From Clostridium hydrogenum (lineage in GTDB: Bacteria > Bacillota > Clostridia > Clostridiales > Clostridiaceae), in NCBI RefSeq assembly GCF_021432385.1, contig NZ_JAEACT010000002.1:1941501-2005500 (forward strand): a stretch of 64,000 nucleotides of DNA, written 5' to 3'. Below the pieces are notes generated by a model. The model was not told where the DNA came from and did not search any database. It saw only the letters and a program-made list of their open reading frames with translations. A program made the position numbers and the translations under genes. Shown here piece by piece: positions 20,301-27,869 of the stretch (position 1 is its first letter; each line of letters opens with the position of its first letter).

Positions 20301-23021
20301 ATTTCTTACTATGTTTTTTCTTACTGGGCATACAGTTCCACCATACATAAGTGTCCAAAATAATTCCCAAATAGATATATCAAAGCAGCAAGAGGTTCTT
20401 TGTGCAACTCTTTCTTTTGGTTTTAACTTAAACAACTTCTGATGCCAAACTAACCTATTCATATACCCTTCATGAGTAAGCATTACACCTTTGGGATTTC
20501 CCGTTGAACCTGATGTATATATAACTAGCATCAAATCTTCTGGCTCATTTATAACGATTGGTGCTTCATTTGAATAGTCTCTCCAAATATGGCTTTGAAC
20601 TTGGACAAAATTAACCGGCTCATTTATTAAATCTCCATCATCTAAAAATACAACGCCTTCCAAAATTTCATTATTTTTTAGTATACCTAAAATATCATCC
20701 TTTAACTCTTGTTCTGATATCAAAATTTTTATATCAGAATTATTCAAAATATATTTGATTCTATCAGCTGGGTAATTTGGGTCGATAGGAACATATGCCG
20801 CTCCTGATTTTAATATCCCAAGCATTCCAACCAGCATAAGTGGTCCCGGCAATGTCATAATTCCAATTAAATTGTTTCTATTAGCTCCCTGCTTTCTTAA
20901 GTAATGTGCAAGTCTATTAGATAAATCGTCTAATTTCCCATAACTTAACTCATCATTCATAAAATTAACAGCAGGCGCATTTGGGGTTTCTGAGCATTGT
21001 TTCATTATCTTTACGAAAGGCAATTTTATTTCTTCTTCTTTTTCAATTACATTTTTTGTATCCATGGTTATGTTTGCATTACTATCTATTACTACAGCAA
21101 ATTCACTTATAGATCTGCAATCAAATAAATTGTCTCTATTTATATGTTTAAATTGTTTATTTATTCTTGTAATAATTCTAATTTTTTCTAAAGAGTCAAT
21201 TCCAAATTGTGCTTCTAAATCACTTTCAAAATCGCTTTCTTTAACATTTACCTTAGAAACTTCATTAATTATGTCGCATACCTTTTTAGCCGTATCATGA
21301 TTATAATTTTTTACTGTCCCTAAAGTTTTAAATTCATCTTTCTTTTGACTTACTTCTTTTAATTCTTCTATAAAACTTCCAATCAATTTTTCAATAAAAT
21401 TTCTATCAAAAAACAAACTATCATAATTGCTTGAAATTAATAATCTATTTTGAAATATTTCTAAAATATTATCTATAGCGCCAGAATTAGTTCCTGTATA
21501 GGCTTCATAATCTATAACTTTTATGCTATTATAATTTTCTGAAATTTTTGTGTTTCCCATAAAAGACATATAAAGATTTGACTTTAAACTTGATCTAATA
21601 AATGAAGCTGTGATTTCTGTCATTTGCCCATTTTCTAACATTTTTTTATTCTTAAGCTCTCTAGCCGCATTATTAACTTGTTCCCTATCAAAACCGCTTG
21701 TCAATATTATTTTAGTTTCACTGTTCACTTTTTTTACTACAGTTTCAATATCATCATACTTTCCTATATTAGAAAATTTAATGGCCATATTTTGCGCAAA
21801 ACAACCTATCTGCTTATCTAAATCCATACCAGGATAATTTTTACCTCCTGTTGGTAAATTTAAAATAAGGTTTTCTTCCTCTGTTTGTATTTTTACTACA
21901 GTCTTCACATATGCGCTTACCAAAAGAGTAAATAACGATACCCTAAACTTTCTTGCGGTTTCATTCAAGCCATGTAAAGTCTTTTCATCAATCCAATATT
22001 TTACACTATCTACCTTTGCAAACTTGTCCAAAACATTCTTGTTTAAATTTAACGGATTAAAAAAATACTTTTCCCTACCCTGCTTTTTTAAATATTCTTT
22101 AAGCTTTTCATTAGTTTCTAAATCAGAATATGAATTTATGTTTTTTACTAGTTCGTTATACCTTGCTGCAGTAATATCTCTATTACATATTTTTTCTTTA
22201 TTTGACAGCTTTGCACTATATACTTCCAAAAGTTCTCTTACAATTTCCTGATTTCCTAATCCGTCTGCAATAAGATGATTATTGGAAAATATCACTTCAT
22301 ATTCTGATACTTTTGTTTTAATTAAACTAACCTTATGCAAGGGCCATTGAAAAATAGAAAATTTTGTATTAATCGTATTTCTAATAAATTTATATTTTTC
22401 CTCTTCTTGTGCATTCTTGTCTAAATTTTGAAAATCATAAACTTCAATTTCGGGCGAGCTTTCTTTTTCGTATAATAATTGTTCATAATCTTCAAATGAA
22501 CTTGCAGTTTCATCAGCTTTAAAGTATGCCCTTAAAGTGATATTATTTCTTATAATTTCAGTGTAGCTCTCCTGCAAAACTTCTAAATTAAGCTCTCCAG
22601 ATATTTTCACCCCTGAACAAATTGTCATAGTTCCCACTGCAAAGTATGAAGCTAAAAATGGATATTGTGAGTTTAATATTTCTAGTTTTTCAGTTTCTTT
22701 CATATCCAATTCATCTACATTATTTAACTTAACTTCATCCTCATTACTGGAATTCCAGGTTTCAAATACGTTTATAATTTCTCCAATAGTATCTAAAGTC
22801 ATAAGCGATGAAATAGAATATTTTTCTGTGAAGGCTTGTATATCTTCCTTGGGAACTAACTTCATTAGGCTGTTCATTAAGTTTATCATTTTAATGGAAT
22901 CAAAACCCAAATCACTTTCTAAAAACATATCCGTTTCTAAATTTTCTACTGGATGTCCTGTTATCTCAGAAATAATATCAAATACAGACTTTGTGATGTT
23001 TAATAATTTATTCGTTGACAT
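17337..23021 (-). CDS. Nonribosomal peptide synthetase: ACP-C-PCP-A-C-SDR
   Basis: 1894 residues from ATG 23021, nine bases after GGAGG; GTG 23030 is too close to that site. Domains: ACP with LGFDS, Ser42; condensation domain C1 about 105-520 with NHLIADG (catalytic His249); carrier with FGIDS, Ser610; adenylation domain about 680-1180 with YTSGSTGNPKG near 834, FDISIWELF and NGKTDR; a second condensation domain about 1212-1610 with HHLISDV (His1338; final Gly replaced by Val); and a classical short-chain reductase about 1645-1894 with TGGSRGIG, NNAG and YAASK (Tyr1799, Lys1803). The carrier precedes the A domain instead of following it, and no carrier or TE lies after A. The residues lining the A pocket read D-I-W-H-V-S-L-I-D-K, close to known serine codes. 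The N-terminal ACP probably completes the last PKS module. Confidence 0.9.
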   Translation of the reverse strand: MSTNKLLNITKSVFDIISEITGHPVENLETDMFLESDLGFDSIKMINLMNSLMKLVPKEDIQAFTEKYSISSLMTLDTIGEIINVFETWNSSNEDEVKLNNVDELDMKETEKLEILNSQYPFLASYFAVGTMTICSGVKISGELNLEVLQESYTEIIRNNITLRAYFKADETASSFEDYEQLLYEKESSPEIEVYDFQNLDKNAQEEEKYKFIRNTINTKFSIFQWPLHKVSLIKTKVSEYEVIFSNNHLIADGLGNQEIVRELLEVYSAKLSNKEKICNRDITAARYNELVKNINSYSDLETNEKLKEYLKKQGREKYFFNPLNLNKNVLDKFAKVDSVKYWIDEKTLHGLNETARKFRVSLFTLLVSAYVKTVVKIQTEEENLILNLPTGGKNYPGMDLDKQIGCFAQNMAIKFSNIGKYDDIETVVKKVNSETKIILTSGFDREQVNNAARELKNKKMLENGQMTEITASFIRSSLKSNLYMSFMGNTKISENYNSIKVIDYEAYTGTNSGAIDNILEIFQNRLLISSNYDSLFFDRNFIEKLIGSFIEELKEVSQKKDEFKTLGTVKNYNHDTAKKVCDIINEVSKVNVKESDFESDLEAQFGIDSLEKIRIITRINKQFKHINRDNLFDCRSISEFAVVIDSNANITMDTKNVIEKEEEIKLPFVKIMKQCSETPNAPAVNFMNDELSYGKLDDLSNRLAHYLRKQGANRNNLIGIMTLPGPLMLVGMLGILKSGAAYVPIDPNYPADRIKYILNNSDIKILISEQELKDDILGILKNNEILEGVVFLDDGDLINEPVNFVQVQSHIWRDYSNEAPIVINEPEDLMLVIYTSGSTGNPKGVMLTHEGYMNRLVWHQKLFKLKPKERVAQRTSCCFDISIWELFWTLMYGGTVCPVRKNIVRNPWKLAQWMIDLKINIMHFVPSLFGEFVNSIEDEEYEFKDLRCLVYSGEALPMSFIQKWIDKYGMKTSLTNLYGPTEASIDVTYHVIDRRPGSMGETSIPIGKPIDNVYILSLDENMQEVSNGETGELWIGGIQLAKGYLNNKEKTEAAFKPNPFKHIPGKYLYRTGDLTVKNENGSFDYHGRIDNQIKIRGFRVELGEIEAVLDSSPKIKEAAVVAVNYKDNQKRLVAFIVGEKVSDNDIKSLVASKVPEYMVPHSIKWIEELPKTPNGKTDRKALIKLITDSNKSEKTEDSNNSKEQILPLAPAQRWLMSYFDYPYEWAGFTRFKYKENLDFGAFNKALTLLSHKHEILRCKLDKQGNKWVQKILPSESMEVTAEYYDASNGEIGQKENKIQELIISKINELRFDKWPLWKTIVIKTNENEYDISVVGHHLISDVITNKLLFEDIWKFYSKVLLDGEISPKVESKTYSDFINTLELEKNNKENEFIEYWLNKFPNEEAAFNISYDFDKGANLEKTSDIKSFTLDEKLTSTLLGRAKKYYKSNVYSMLLAPLYKNFSEASGKNQVVISHRVHGRNLNEKMYFDTAGNFAINFPLSLDLGDVNGYEGIVAKIQKEFESVPLNGCSYDLVAEKLPFYMYPDSKLTAVRANYLGNRQLVDYESFEFSKENFDKRFSMPNQKRTVILEFFFYIEAGKVVLDLEYSKNLFKAETIEKMGKDYINSLTNLISQVKPSVKENEIKENKEDKVVLITGGSRGIGKEIAVCMAEKYKTVAIVGRNNEDLLKVAKEIEKRGSVPYIIKADITDLEKIKSEINDLVSSFGKIDILVNNAGITKMSTLIETDPKDWINIINTNLIGTYNLCFAVAPYMVERQEGKIINIGSDSSLIGYPLMTAYAASKHGILGLTKALSEELKLKNVQVNAVCPALVATDMAPSALKNSAIAPIKVAKIVMFLASKDADCITGEAIQVNGRQDMYWFGSKQMDMLKRFI

Positions 23022-23026
23022 ATTTA

Positions 23027-23734
23027 TCACCCTCCAAATATAGTTTTATATATAATTTTACTTATACTTTCCCAATTATCATTTATATAAAAATGACCAC
23101 CTTCAAAAAAATAAATACTGCATTTTTTATTTGTGTGCATTTTCCATGCTGCTATATCTCCTATTCTAATGTTATCCATAGTTCCATTTAATATTGTAAT
23201 ATCACAATCCAGTTTAGATTGCTTTTCCTTATACTTGTATTCTTCGCAAATTTTAAAATCTGCTCGCAAAATTGGTAAAAAACTATCGAAAATTCTTTTA
23301 TTTTCAAAAACTTCTTTAGGAGTTCCTGAAAGCTGTAAAATTTCATTTTTTAACTCCTCATCCTGCAATTTATGGATAAAATTATTTTCATAAATAACAT
23401 TCGGTGCTTTTCTTCCAGAAAAGAAAACATTTATGGGAAGTTTTCCTTTTAGTCTTTTAATATAATGTACCAATTCATAAGCAATTAGACTCCCCATGCT
23501 GTGCCCAAAAATAGCATATTCACAATCCATATCATCTTTTATGGATTTATATACGTCTTTCACAGCTTCATCTATACTGTCATAAAATTTGTCATTATAC
23601 CTTTTTCCTCTACCAGCCAATTCTATAAGTATCACTTCCATACTATCTCCAATACATTCCCTTAATTTAAAATATGAAGCAGCTGATCCTCCTGCATGTG
23701 GTATACAAAATAGCTTAATCTTATTTTTTTTCAT
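23027..23734 (-). CDS. Type II thioesterase
   Basis: 235 residues from ATG 23734, preceded by AGGAG at good spacing; an upstream in-frame start at 23797 lacks a site. It is an alpha/beta hydrolase of the RifR/GrsT/SrfAD class: FCIPHAGGSA near the start, ELAGRGKR at 39-46, GHSMG with nucleophile Ser79, an acidic residue in GTMDN, and a GGHF histidine near the end. These enzymes clear stalled or misprimed acyl groups from carrier domains in trans. It is the first gene of the cluster; its stop codon lies between the ribosome site and ATG of the NRPS, so the two are coupled. With no TE domain in the synthases it might also aid product release, which is inference. Confidence 0.9.
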   Translation of the reverse strand: MKKNKIKLFCIPHAGGSAASYFKLRECIGDSMEVILIELAGRGKRYNDKFYDSIDEAVKDVYKSIKDDMDCEYAIFGHSMGSLIAYELVHYIKRLKGKLPINVFFSGRKAPNVIYENNFIHKLQDEELKNEILQLSGTPKEVFENKRIFDSFLPILRADFKICEEYKYKEKQSKLDCDITILNGTMDNIRIGDIAAWKMHTNKKCSIYFFEGGHFYINDNWESISKIIYKTIFGG

Positions 23735-23881
23735 ACCTACTCCTAAATACAAAACCATATTAAATACAGTTATTTTTTTTACTTTTTTATTTTTCACTAT
23801 ATATGCAAAAATAAATCAAAATTTAAGATTGTGCCAATCGTATTTTGTAAAATTTATTAATTACTTAATTTCTATGTTTAA

Positions 23882-23910
23882 ATTATATTTATATTAAATA
23901 CATAAGTCAA
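23882..23910 (-). promoter_or_regulatory. Promoter of the FAAL/PKS/NRPS operon
   Basis: On the minus strand TTGACT (23905-23910) and TATAAT (23882-23887) are separated by exactly 17 bases, a near-consensus SigA promoter. The start point would be near 23875, leaving a leader of about 140 bases before the thioesterase ATG. No clear operator dyad overlaps it. Confidence 0.8.
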
Positions 23911-24029
23911 CATTTTTTTCAATTTTATAACACTTTTTTAATATTTGTATCATTTTTGTTACCTTATATGTAATTTTCAAGTATTAGTTTTATAATATTA
24001 AAATTTCCATAAAACTTCTAGGCTTTTCA

Positions 24030-24131
24030 AAGATATTCTATGTGAAAGTTCAAAATTAATTTGTACCAAAATGTCGTCTTTTGGATATTATTATGCAAAT
24101 TAATTTTTATAGCTGAGCAGCTATATATTTA
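24030..24131. repeat. R1 repeat upstream of the cluster promoter
   Basis: A diverged R1 copy (AGATATTCTATGTGAAAGTT on the left, AGCTGAGCAGCTATATATTT on the right, central CAAAATG arm partly lost). This is the one copy not close to a start codon: it lies about 120 bases upstream of the cluster promoter. Confidence 0.55.
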
Positions 24132-24326
24132 ATAAGTTTAAATTTATTTATATTAAGAATTTTATAATTAATATTTACTTTTTACTTTTTTAATACTAAT
24201 TATAATAAAAAAAACGTTACCAGCACATTAAATATGCCTATTTTTATGTAAAATTTTATATTTATTTTAATTGCACAAAATTAAAAGCCGCAGATTTTAC
24301 TCTACGACTTCTAAAAAAATATTCAA

Positions 24327-24436
24327 CTATAGGAGGATGTGAAAAAAGGTATTCTATAGGTTTTATTATACCGCACATAAAGCCTTATGAGCGGCTCATA
24401 AAAAAGAATACCTACATTTTTCACATGCTCCTATAG
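24327..24436. repeat. Long inverted repeat between the 191-residue protein gene and the cluster
   Basis: CTATAGGAG plus GTGAAAAA and GGTATTCT on the left pair with AGAATACC, TTTTTCAC and CTCCTATAG on the right, with a 40-base centre that holds a smaller GAGCGGCTC palindrome. It lies about 100 bases past the stop codon of the 191-residue protein and may isolate that gene from the cluster. The remainder of 23911-24537 shows no gene. Confidence 0.6.
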
Positions 24437-24537
24437 ATAGACAATCTGGAACATTAAAATTGAGAATTCCAAGTTTATCCTGACAGCAATATTTTTCAAT
24501 TCACAGTTCACGATGCACAATTCACAATGGTATTTCT

Positions 24538-25113
24538 CTAACACAAAACAATCACTTCATCCGGGGTAGTTTGTGCTGGTATGCTCTTTGTTGTACTTCC
24601 ATAAACAACAACTAGATTTCTATTTCCAGGATATTTACTAAAAGGCTGATTATTTGTTAGTATTACCTTCGTATTTGGAGCAATATTTAATTTTAAATTT
24701 CCATTACTACTTACAAGGTCTTTATTAAAATAATCAACAACAACATTTTGATATTTCTTATTTTTTGCCATAACAATTGCAGGGTACTGTGGAGGATAAA
24801 TAAGAATAGCAGGTGCATTTGCATCATAAAATCCAGTTACTTTATCCCCAACCTTTATGACTTCATGATCAACAAAATAAGTTTGAGGCCATATTACAAA
24901 GTTTACAGGTTCCTTATTCTTGTTTTCAAGCGACATTAATTTGTAGCAACCAGCACTTGCACTTTCATCAGGATAGAAATCTTCAATTCTAATTACAGTA
25001 CCACTAAAAGGCGCAAATTTTTGTACTTTATTTCTAGACTTTGCACTAATATAAGAACGATATTGGACTTGTTTAAGATAGTATGGACAGCAGAAAAATT
25101 GTCTATTACGCAT
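24538..25113 (-). CDS. Conserved-looking hypothetical protein, 191 residues
   Basis: ATG preceded by AAAGGAG at good spacing, so this is a real gene. I do not recognise the family. The protein starts with an aromatic, cysteine-containing segment (MRNRQFFCCPYYLKQ) and has no obvious signal peptide or membrane helix. The middle, about 33-115, reads as beta-rich (FAPFSGTVIRIEDFYP, then GCYKLMSLEN and VGDKVTGFYDA), which would suit an OB-like barrel. The C-terminus ends in an IVLC tail. It is a single-gene unit with an R1 repeat in its leader and a long inverted repeat after it; nothing ties it to the cluster beyond position. Confidence 0.6.
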   Translation of the reverse strand: MRNRQFFCCPYYLKQVQYRSYISAKSRNKVQKFAPFSGTVIRIEDFYPDESASAGCYKLMSLENKNKEPVNFVIWPQTYFVDHEVIKVGDKVTGFYDANAPAILIYPPQYPAIVMAKNKKYQNVVVDYFNKDLVSSNGNLKLNIAPNTKVILTNNQPFSKYPGNRNLVVVYGSTTKSIPAQTTPDEVIVLC

Positions 25114-25136
25114 ATAAAACTCCTTTACATTGATTT

Positions 25137-25240
25137 AAAGATAAACCACTTGAAACTTCAAAATTAATTTGTATCAAAATGCCGTCTTCTTGGCATTTTG
25201 ATGCAAATTGATTTTGGTAGTTGAACTGGTTTATCTAAAG
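25137..25240. repeat. R1 repeat, best-preserved copy
   Basis: AAGATAAACCA at the left and TGGTTTATCT at the right, inner arms AATTAATTTG and CAAATTGATTTTGG, and a perfect central hairpin CAAAATGCC/GGCATTTTG with a 6-base loop. It lies 24 bases before the start codon of the 191-residue protein gene. Confidence 0.85.
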
Positions 25241-25320
25241 ATATACCAGTTTTAGTTCCTTATTATTTAATATATAATTAAAATCTATAAAAATTATTAC
25301 AATTATTAATTAAATTTCCT

Positions 25321-25351
25321 TTGACTCCTCCCCAAGGGTTTAGTTTATAAT
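25321..25351 (+). promoter_or_regulatory. MerR-type promoter with 19-bp spacer
   Basis: TTGACT (25321-25326) and TATAAT (25346-25351) are separated by 19 bases, two more than normal. The spacer holds a CTCCCCAAGGGT dyad, which is the classical arrangement at which MerR proteins untwist DNA to activate. The downstream gene encodes a MerR protein, so autoregulation is likely. Confidence 0.75.
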
Positions 25352-25374
25352 GTAGCAAAGAAGGGGTGGTGAAA

Positions 25375-26208
25375 ATGGATAACCAAATTAAAATCAGCGA
25401 TTTCGTTAAATTAACTGGCAGCACCTTAAAAACTGTTTTATACTATCATAAAATTGGCTTACTTAAGGAACCTAAACGTTCAGCTAACGGTTATCGCTTA
25501 TATGGAGCAGAAGAACTTTCACGAATGAGAATGATCAAACACTTAAAAACTTTAGGCTTAGATTTAAAGCAAATAAAAGAAATATTAGTAGATGCAAAAG
25601 AGCAAACCAACTTAAATGAGGTTCTAACAGCGTTGCAAGCTGATCTTTTAAAAGAAAAAAGACGCATTGAAGAACAATTATCTAAAATAGAGACAATTTT
25701 AAAGCACCAGACAGTAACTATTGAAAAAGCTTCCTTTGAATCCGAAGCCTTTAAAATGATTACCAATATATTAGAAACTACTGAAGTTGAAAAACAACTC
25801 TATGGTTATAACGAACTTTTTGAACAGCAGCGTAATGTTTTTGGTATTATAGAAGATTTTAAATGGGATAAAGATTATAAAGACAATTTTATAGAAATAG
25901 CGGAATATTTTAAGCTGCACCCGGAAAAATATAAAATAGCATTACAATTTGGTAAACGTCTTGCTAAATTAAAAGAACTTTCTTACGATGATCCAGAGAT
26001 TGAAGCTTTGGCAAAAGAAGGCTCCGATTTTATAAAATCAATACCTTTTCTTAAAGATAGACTATGCAATCAATCTGGTTTCAAAATACCCTATGAAAAC
26101 TTATTTAATACACTTACAGATGATTATCTTTCACCTGCTCAAAGAAAACATAGAGAGCTTATACAAAAATATCTCAACTACAAAGGAGGAAATACAAATG
26201 AAAAATGA
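25375..26208 (+). CDS. MerR-family transcriptional regulator
   Basis: 277 residues from ATG 25375 after an AGAAGGGG site; two in-frame GTG codons just upstream are less likely. The N-terminal 70 residues are a MerR winged helix (KISDFVKLTGSTLKTVLYYH, then NGYRLYG and LKTLGLDLKQIKEIL). A long coiled-coil follows (EEQLSKIETIL region) and then a 150-residue helical C-terminal domain, larger than in metal-sensing MerR proteins, suggesting an organic or multidrug ligand. No cysteine cluster for metals is seen. It overlaps the following membrane methyltransferase-like gene by 11 bases and is preceded by a 19-bp-spacer promoter. Confidence 0.88.
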   Translation: MDNQIKISDFVKLTGSTLKTVLYYHKIGLLKEPKRSANGYRLYGAEELSRMRMIKHLKTLGLDLKQIKEILVDAKEQTNLNEVLTALQADLLKEKRRIEEQLSKIETILKHQTVTIEKASFESEAFKMITNILETTEVEKQLYGYNELFEQQRNVFGIIEDFKWDKDYKDNFIEIAEYFKLHPEKYKIALQFGKRLAKLKELSYDDPEIEALAKEGSDFIKSIPFLKDRLCNQSGFKIPYENLFNTLTDDYLSPAQRKHRELIQKYLNYKGGNTNEK

Positions 26209-26869
26209 TACTAATAAATCAAACGCCAAAGTTTATATATTTCCAATAATTATTATGATTATCATGTGGTTTATTCTATTTTTACCGGCAGGCACACTCA
26301 AATTTTGGCAGGCATGGATTTTATGGATAGGTTTTTCTTTAATAACTTTTTTTATTGCAGTTTATTTTACTAAAAAAAGCCCTGAGTTTCTGTCTAGACG
26401 ATCAAAAACTAAAGAAAAGGAAACTGTAAAGACTCCAGCATTCTTAAAACTATATTTTATAGGTTTTATTCTTCCTGGTATAGATTTTCGTTTCAACTGG
26501 TCTAAAGAACCAGTATTGCTCATAATTCTATCAAATTTAATATTTTTTGCAGCATACATCTTTATTTTCTTTGTTTTTAGAGAAAACACTTATGCTTCAA
26601 CAGTTATTCAGGTAGAAAACAAGCAGAAGGTTATTACAACAGGTCCTTATTCAATAGTCCGTCATCCAATGTACACTGGAATGCTAATTATGTCTCTCTT
26701 TATGCCGCTTGCACTTGGATCTTATTTTTCACTAATACCTATACTTTTCATAATACCTATACTTGTATTTAGAATAAAGGGTGAAGAAAAAACTCTCTTA
26801 AAGGAACTTGACGGCTACAGCGATTACTGCTTAAAAACACGATATAGACTCATTCCGTCAGTATGGTAA
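26198..26869 (+). CDS. Isoprenylcysteine carboxyl methyltransferase (ICMT)-like membrane protein
   Basis: 223 residues from ATG 26198, which has GGAGG seven bases upstream inside the end of the MerR gene. There are five or so membrane segments, then the family motif TTGPYSIVRHPMYTGMLI near 145-165 and a C-terminal GEEKTLLKELDGY with the Glu typical of the ICMT/PEMT fold. In bacteria such proteins methylate small lipophilic or aromatic compounds or are of unknown substrate. Overlap with the MerR gene suggests that MerR senses a substrate of this enzyme. It is not adjacent in strand or operon to the PKS cluster. Confidence 0.8.
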   Translation: MKNDTNKSNAKVYIFPIIIMIIMWFILFLPAGTLKFWQAWILWIGFSLITFFIAVYFTKKSPEFLSRRSKTKEKETVKTPAFLKLYFIGFILPGIDFRFNWSKEPVLLIILSNLIFFAAYIFIFFVFRENTYASTVIQVENKQKVITTGPYSIVRHPMYTGMLIMSLFMPLALGSYFSLIPILFIIPILVFRIKGEEKTLLKELDGYSDYCLKTRYRLIPSVW

Positions 26870-26886
26870 TTATAAAAAACAACTAT

Positions 26887-27101
26887 TCAGAGTACAGTTG
26901 ACAGAGTACAGAGTACAGTGAAGGATGATTTTCTTCAGCCTTGCTATAGAAAATCTTATAACTTATTTTTTGATTGCTTACGCAATCGCGTTCCTAATGT
27001 TGTTCATGGAAGCTGACAACATATAAGTTTAAGATTTACCTGAGCAGCGCGAAAGGTAAATCATCCTTCTTTGTACTCTGTACTTTGTACTTCGTACTTT
27101 G
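26887..27101. repeat. R2 multi-hairpin repeat
   Basis: A full R2 copy with the same nested stems as at 4056, starting 18 bases past the stop codon of the ICMT-like gene and ending 12 bases past the stop codon of the convergent methyltransferase gene. Internal loops contain TTACGCAA and a CATGGAAG variant of the usual GCGAAGC loop. Confidence 0.8.
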
Positions 27102-27112
27102 GTTTAATTCCA

Positions 27113-27721
27113 TTATTTTTTTATTATATAATCAATGTATCCTTGTCTTATTTTTTCTCCCTCATATATTCTTTCCAAAATCCTATTTTCCTTAAACAAT
27201 ATTTTCATGTCTTTAAAATGTTCCTCTGCTTCATTAATATCATAATAAGCATGTAGGACCTTTTCACCATCTTCAATTCTAAAGTATTCGCCTTCCCCTG
27301 CTTTTTCACCTTTTTCATAATCCTCATCATTTATAGAAAGAAAGTTTATAAGGCAAATTCCCCCTGGCTTTAATACTCTTTTTATTTCATTTACAGCTAC
27401 TTTAATATCTTCTTTTTTCATATGAAAAATACTATTATAAGAATAAACATAGTTAAATGACTCATTTTCAAAAGGAAGTTTTCTCATATCCCCTTTAGCA
27501 ATATTAAGTTCAACCTTATTTTCCTTTGAAAAGGCTTCAGCCCTTTTTATTTGCTTATCGCTTATTTCAATTCCATAGGTCTTGTATCCATGTTCTAAAA
27601 AAACTGCAAGCGGCGGCATATTCCCTCCTGCTCCACAATCTAATATAGTCTTTTCTAATCCTTCCTCATTACAAAATTCCAAAAATCTGTACAACTGAGG
27701 TTGTCTAAATTTAAATTTCAT
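27113..27721 (-). CDS. Class I SAM-dependent methyltransferase
   Basis: 202 residues, ATG behind AAGGGG. The SAM-binding motif I is ILDCGAGGNMPPLA (26-39), the acidic end of beta2 is YGIEIS, motif II is AKGDMRKLPF, and the post-II region has ALKPGG-like VLKPGG. This is the Methyltransf_11 pattern. The substrate is unknown. It is monocistronic, convergent with the ICMT-like gene, with an R2 element between the two stop codons. Confidence 0.85.
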   Translation of the reverse strand: MKFKFRQPQLYRFLEFCNEEGLEKTILDCGAGGNMPPLAVFLEHGYKTYGIEISDKQIKRAEAFSKENKVELNIAKGDMRKLPFENESFNYVYSYNSIFHMKKEDIKVAVNEIKRVLKPGGICLINFLSINDEDYEKGEKAGEGEYFRIEDGEKVLHAYYDINEAEEHFKDMKILFKENRILERIYEGEKIRQGYIDYIIKK

Positions 27722-27869
27722 AAAACCCCTTCTTCCATTATTACTTTTTTACTCAAAACTACTACAATTATACATTAAACTATGTAATTTTCCAAACACA
27801 AGTCATATGTTTTTATCTTCTCTTTACATTATTTCACTAAAAAACATTTAATTACAACATAAAAATATT

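Larger units (their letters stand above)
4269..23910 (-). other. Hybrid FAAL/PKS/NRPS biosynthetic gene cluster
   Basis: Six genes on one strand with short gaps, behind one strong promoter: type II thioesterase, NRPS, MFS exporter, PKS, free fatty-acyl-AMP ligase and PPTase. The set is self-contained: starter activation, chain extension, amino acid addition, editing, export and carrier activation. The product is predicted to be a fatty acid extended by two malonate units and joined to one amino acid, probably serine. The exact release chemistry cannot be read from the sequence. Confidence 0.85.

Noticed and set aside
23735-23797. Upstream in-frame extension of the thioesterase (21 more residues)
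   Set aside because: No ribosome site, and the AGGAG-ATG pair at 23734 gives the usual thioesterase N-terminus.
25375-26208. The MerR protein as regulator of the PKS/NRPS cluster
   Set aside because: It is on the opposite strand, 1.5 kb from the cluster promoter, has its own operon and the cluster promoter has a normal 17-base spacer.
26887-27101. Short repeated units that might suggest a CRISPR array
   Set aside because: The units are palindromic, irregular in length and not separated by unique spacers of constant size; no cas genes are present.
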